Source: Pseudoteredinibacter isoporae (GTDB lineage Bacteria > Pseudomonadota > Gammaproteobacteria > Pseudomonadales > Cellvibrionaceae). Taken from it: DNA of 64,000 bases. Position 1 is the first letter of the stretch, and each line of letters begins with the position of its first letter. Of the stretch, positions 62,964 through 64,000 are shown in pieces. Below the pieces are notes generated by a model. That model did not search any database. It was given only the letters and a program-made list of their open reading frames with translations, and was not told the DNA's origin. The position numbers and the translations under genes are program-made. The stretch lies in contig NZ_JAAONY010000001.1 in assembly GCF_011602085.1 (NCBI RefSeq), positions 558,001 through 622,000 of the forward strand, read 5' to 3'.

Positions 62964-63536
62964 TTACACTCGGGGATCGGTGTCGTTGACCATCGGCTGT
63001 GCCTCACTGGCCTGTTTAAATGCCTGTAACGCTGGATAGGCGCCAAGCTCATAGAGCTCTCGGAATTCTATCCAGTCCAGCAGGCAGTACAGACAAATCG
63101 CCGGATACTGCCACTGACTGAATTCTCCGCCCTGACATTTTTGTTCCAGTATGCTGAGTGTTTGTTCGATGCGATCACGTTGGAGGTTGGCAATCAGAAT
63201 ATCCTGGCTGTTATCGATGCAGGAGCGATCCATCATGATCATGATGACAAAGGAATCATTCACGGCGTCAATGAGTGTCAGAGTATTTTGTTGTTCCCAG
63301 CTCAAGCGCTCTTTTTTCAGTTTCTGGTTAAGGTACTCATAGATGACACGTGAGTCGTATACCGTGTGTTCGCTATCAATCAGTACCGGAATTTTCATGG
63401 CGGGTGTGTGTTGGCGCAGGGCCTCTCGTCCTTCGGGGCCTAATATGTCCAGCTGTACATAGTCGTAGTCCTCTGCGGCTAACCATAGACGCAGACGTCG
63501 AACATAGGGAGAAGGTTTTGAACCAATCAGTTTCAT
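62964..63536 (-). CDS. Glutathione S-transferase
   Basis: The product has 190 residues with GGAAG upstream. The thioredoxin-fold N-terminus MKLIGSKPSPYVRRLRLWLAAED, MKIPVLID (cis-proline) and YDSRVIYEYLNQKL are the GST signature; the C-terminal helical domain follows. The Ser9 or Tyr in SKPSPY is the probable glutathione contact. It may detoxify electrophiles; substrate unknown. It converges on the kinase gene. Confidence 0.9.
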   Translation of the reverse strand: MKLIGSKPSPYVRRLRLWLAAEDYDYVQLDILGPEGREALRQHTPAMKIPVLIDSEHTVYDSRVIYEYLNQKLKKERLSWEQQNTLTLIDAVNDSFVIMIMMDRSCIDNSQDILIANLQRDRIEQTLSILEQKCQGGEFSQWQYPAICLYCLLDWIEFRELYELGAYPALQAFKQASEAQPMVNDTDPRV

Positions 63537-63901
63537 AGTGAGCTTCCGTTACTGAAGAAATTCGGAATGGATGGTTTATTTATTGTAGCTCTGGGTTGGG
63601 CAATACAGAAGCCCGTTCCCGGACCGGCGGGGTTCTGTGGGTTGTTGTTGCTTTGGCACGGAACTCGGGGTGCCTGAGCCCGGTCTGATGAAATTGACAG
63701 GCTCTAAATGTGGCTCTATACCTTCATCGAGGTGAAATAAAAGCCTCTGGTTCAGGCCAGATTTACCTTCAATGATTAGAATCTACCGCCTTTAAGTTGA
63801 GCTACGCGCCTTGTCGGGTAAAGCTCGAACAATGACACAAAAGTGTCATAGTGACTCGGCTATACTCGCGCCGCTTGATGGATTTGTCTTAGGAAATAGT
63901 T
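63537..63901. other. Long intergenic region with promoter elements
   Basis: No gene is seen in these 365 bases between the GST start and the last gene. A good sigma-70 promoter on the plus strand is TTGACA (63694-63699), 17 bases, TATACC (63717-63722), about 180 bases before the last gene. ATGACAC-AAAA-GTGTCAT (63832-63849) is a perfect 7-bp inverted repeat, a candidate operator. The long leader may be regulatory, but no riboswitch family is recognised. Confidence 0.5.
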
Positions 63902-64000
63902 TTGCGAAAAGTGCTTATCACCGGAAATTCAGGTTCCGGTAAATCAACATTGGCCAATTACTTAGCGACCACGGAAGGCCTGGGGTATTTGGATTTGGAC
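63902..64000 (+). CDS. P-loop NTPase, N-terminal part
   Basis: The gene runs off the window. From TTG 63902, with AGGAAA upstream, 33 codons read LRKVLITGNSGSGKSTLANYL. GNSGSGKST is Walker A. It resembles small AAA/adenylate-kinase-like or shikimate-kinase-like proteins, but too little is visible to name it. Confidence 0.72.
   Translation, partial: MRKVLITGNSGSGKSTLANYLATTEGLGYLDLD

Overview
The window looks like the chromosome of a marine-type gammaproteobacterium, probably in or near the Cellvibrionales. That placement is inference from gene content: an ATP synthase operon followed by glmU and glmS, many TonB receptors, many TetR and AraC regulators, and PQQ and acyl-CoA catabolism. No rRNA or tRNA gene was seen to confirm it, and there is no sign of a phage, insertion sequence or CRISPR array.

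Bases 1-6500 are conserved core: the end of atpA, then atpG, atpD and atpC (closed by a strong terminator), glmU and glmS. Everything after that reads as accessory catabolic DNA. Bases 6554-9350 hold an exported protein of unknown function, a haloalkane-dehalogenase-like hydrolase, and its probable TetR regulator with a 22-bp palindromic operator.

Bases 9616-30050 appear to be one regulon. A TetR gene (16882-17586) sits among operons that share the operator TTATCTGTC-N4-GACAGATAA, found at 15363, 17701, 25679 and 30023, with a degenerate copy upstream of the TetR gene itself. The genes involved are an omega-aminotransferase, a Tat-exported spermidine-dehydrogenase-like flavoprotein, three related MFS transporters, an enoyl-CoA hydratase, an AcuI-type reductase, an acyl-CoA synthetase, an aldehyde dehydrogenase, a Tat-exported histidine-decarboxylase-like PLP enzyme and a TonB receptor. 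A small AhpD/thioredoxin/thioredoxin-reductase set lies in the middle. Together they suggest uptake and breakdown of an amino acid or amine: decarboxylation or oxidation, then aldehyde, acid, acyl-CoA and beta-oxidation-like steps. The substrate is unknown. Next to it (30177-35269) are a lipoprotein amidohydrolase, a second paralogous TonB receptor and a divergent AraC regulator.

Bases 35278-44185 hold a DUF899 protein, a TonB receptor plus HSL-type esterase with a divergent TetR and a double palindromic operator, then a second TetR with a D-aminoacylase-like amidohydrolase, and an alpha/beta hydrolase with an Asp nucleophile. Bases 44187-47654 hold a DMT exporter, two AraC-type regulators (one GlxA-like) and an isonitrile-hydratase-like DJ-1/PfpI protein. 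A long imperfect hairpin at 47692-47800, rich in GGA motifs on the minus strand, may be an unannotated small RNA.

Bases 47830-50093 carry a YbjQ-family protein, an FHA protein and cysH. Bases 50167-58787 are an AraC-activated periplasmic redox operon: a cytochrome c/propeller fusion, an exported VOC protein, a PQQ dehydrogenase, a cytochrome c-PQQ enzyme resembling polyvinyl-alcohol dehydrogenase, and a membrane protein. The last part (58880-64000) holds small unrelated genes, including a tautomerase, an AT-rich membrane protein whose tail resembles a ribbon-helix-helix domain, a Tat-exported agmatine-deiminase-like enzyme, P-loop kinases and a glutathione S-transferase.
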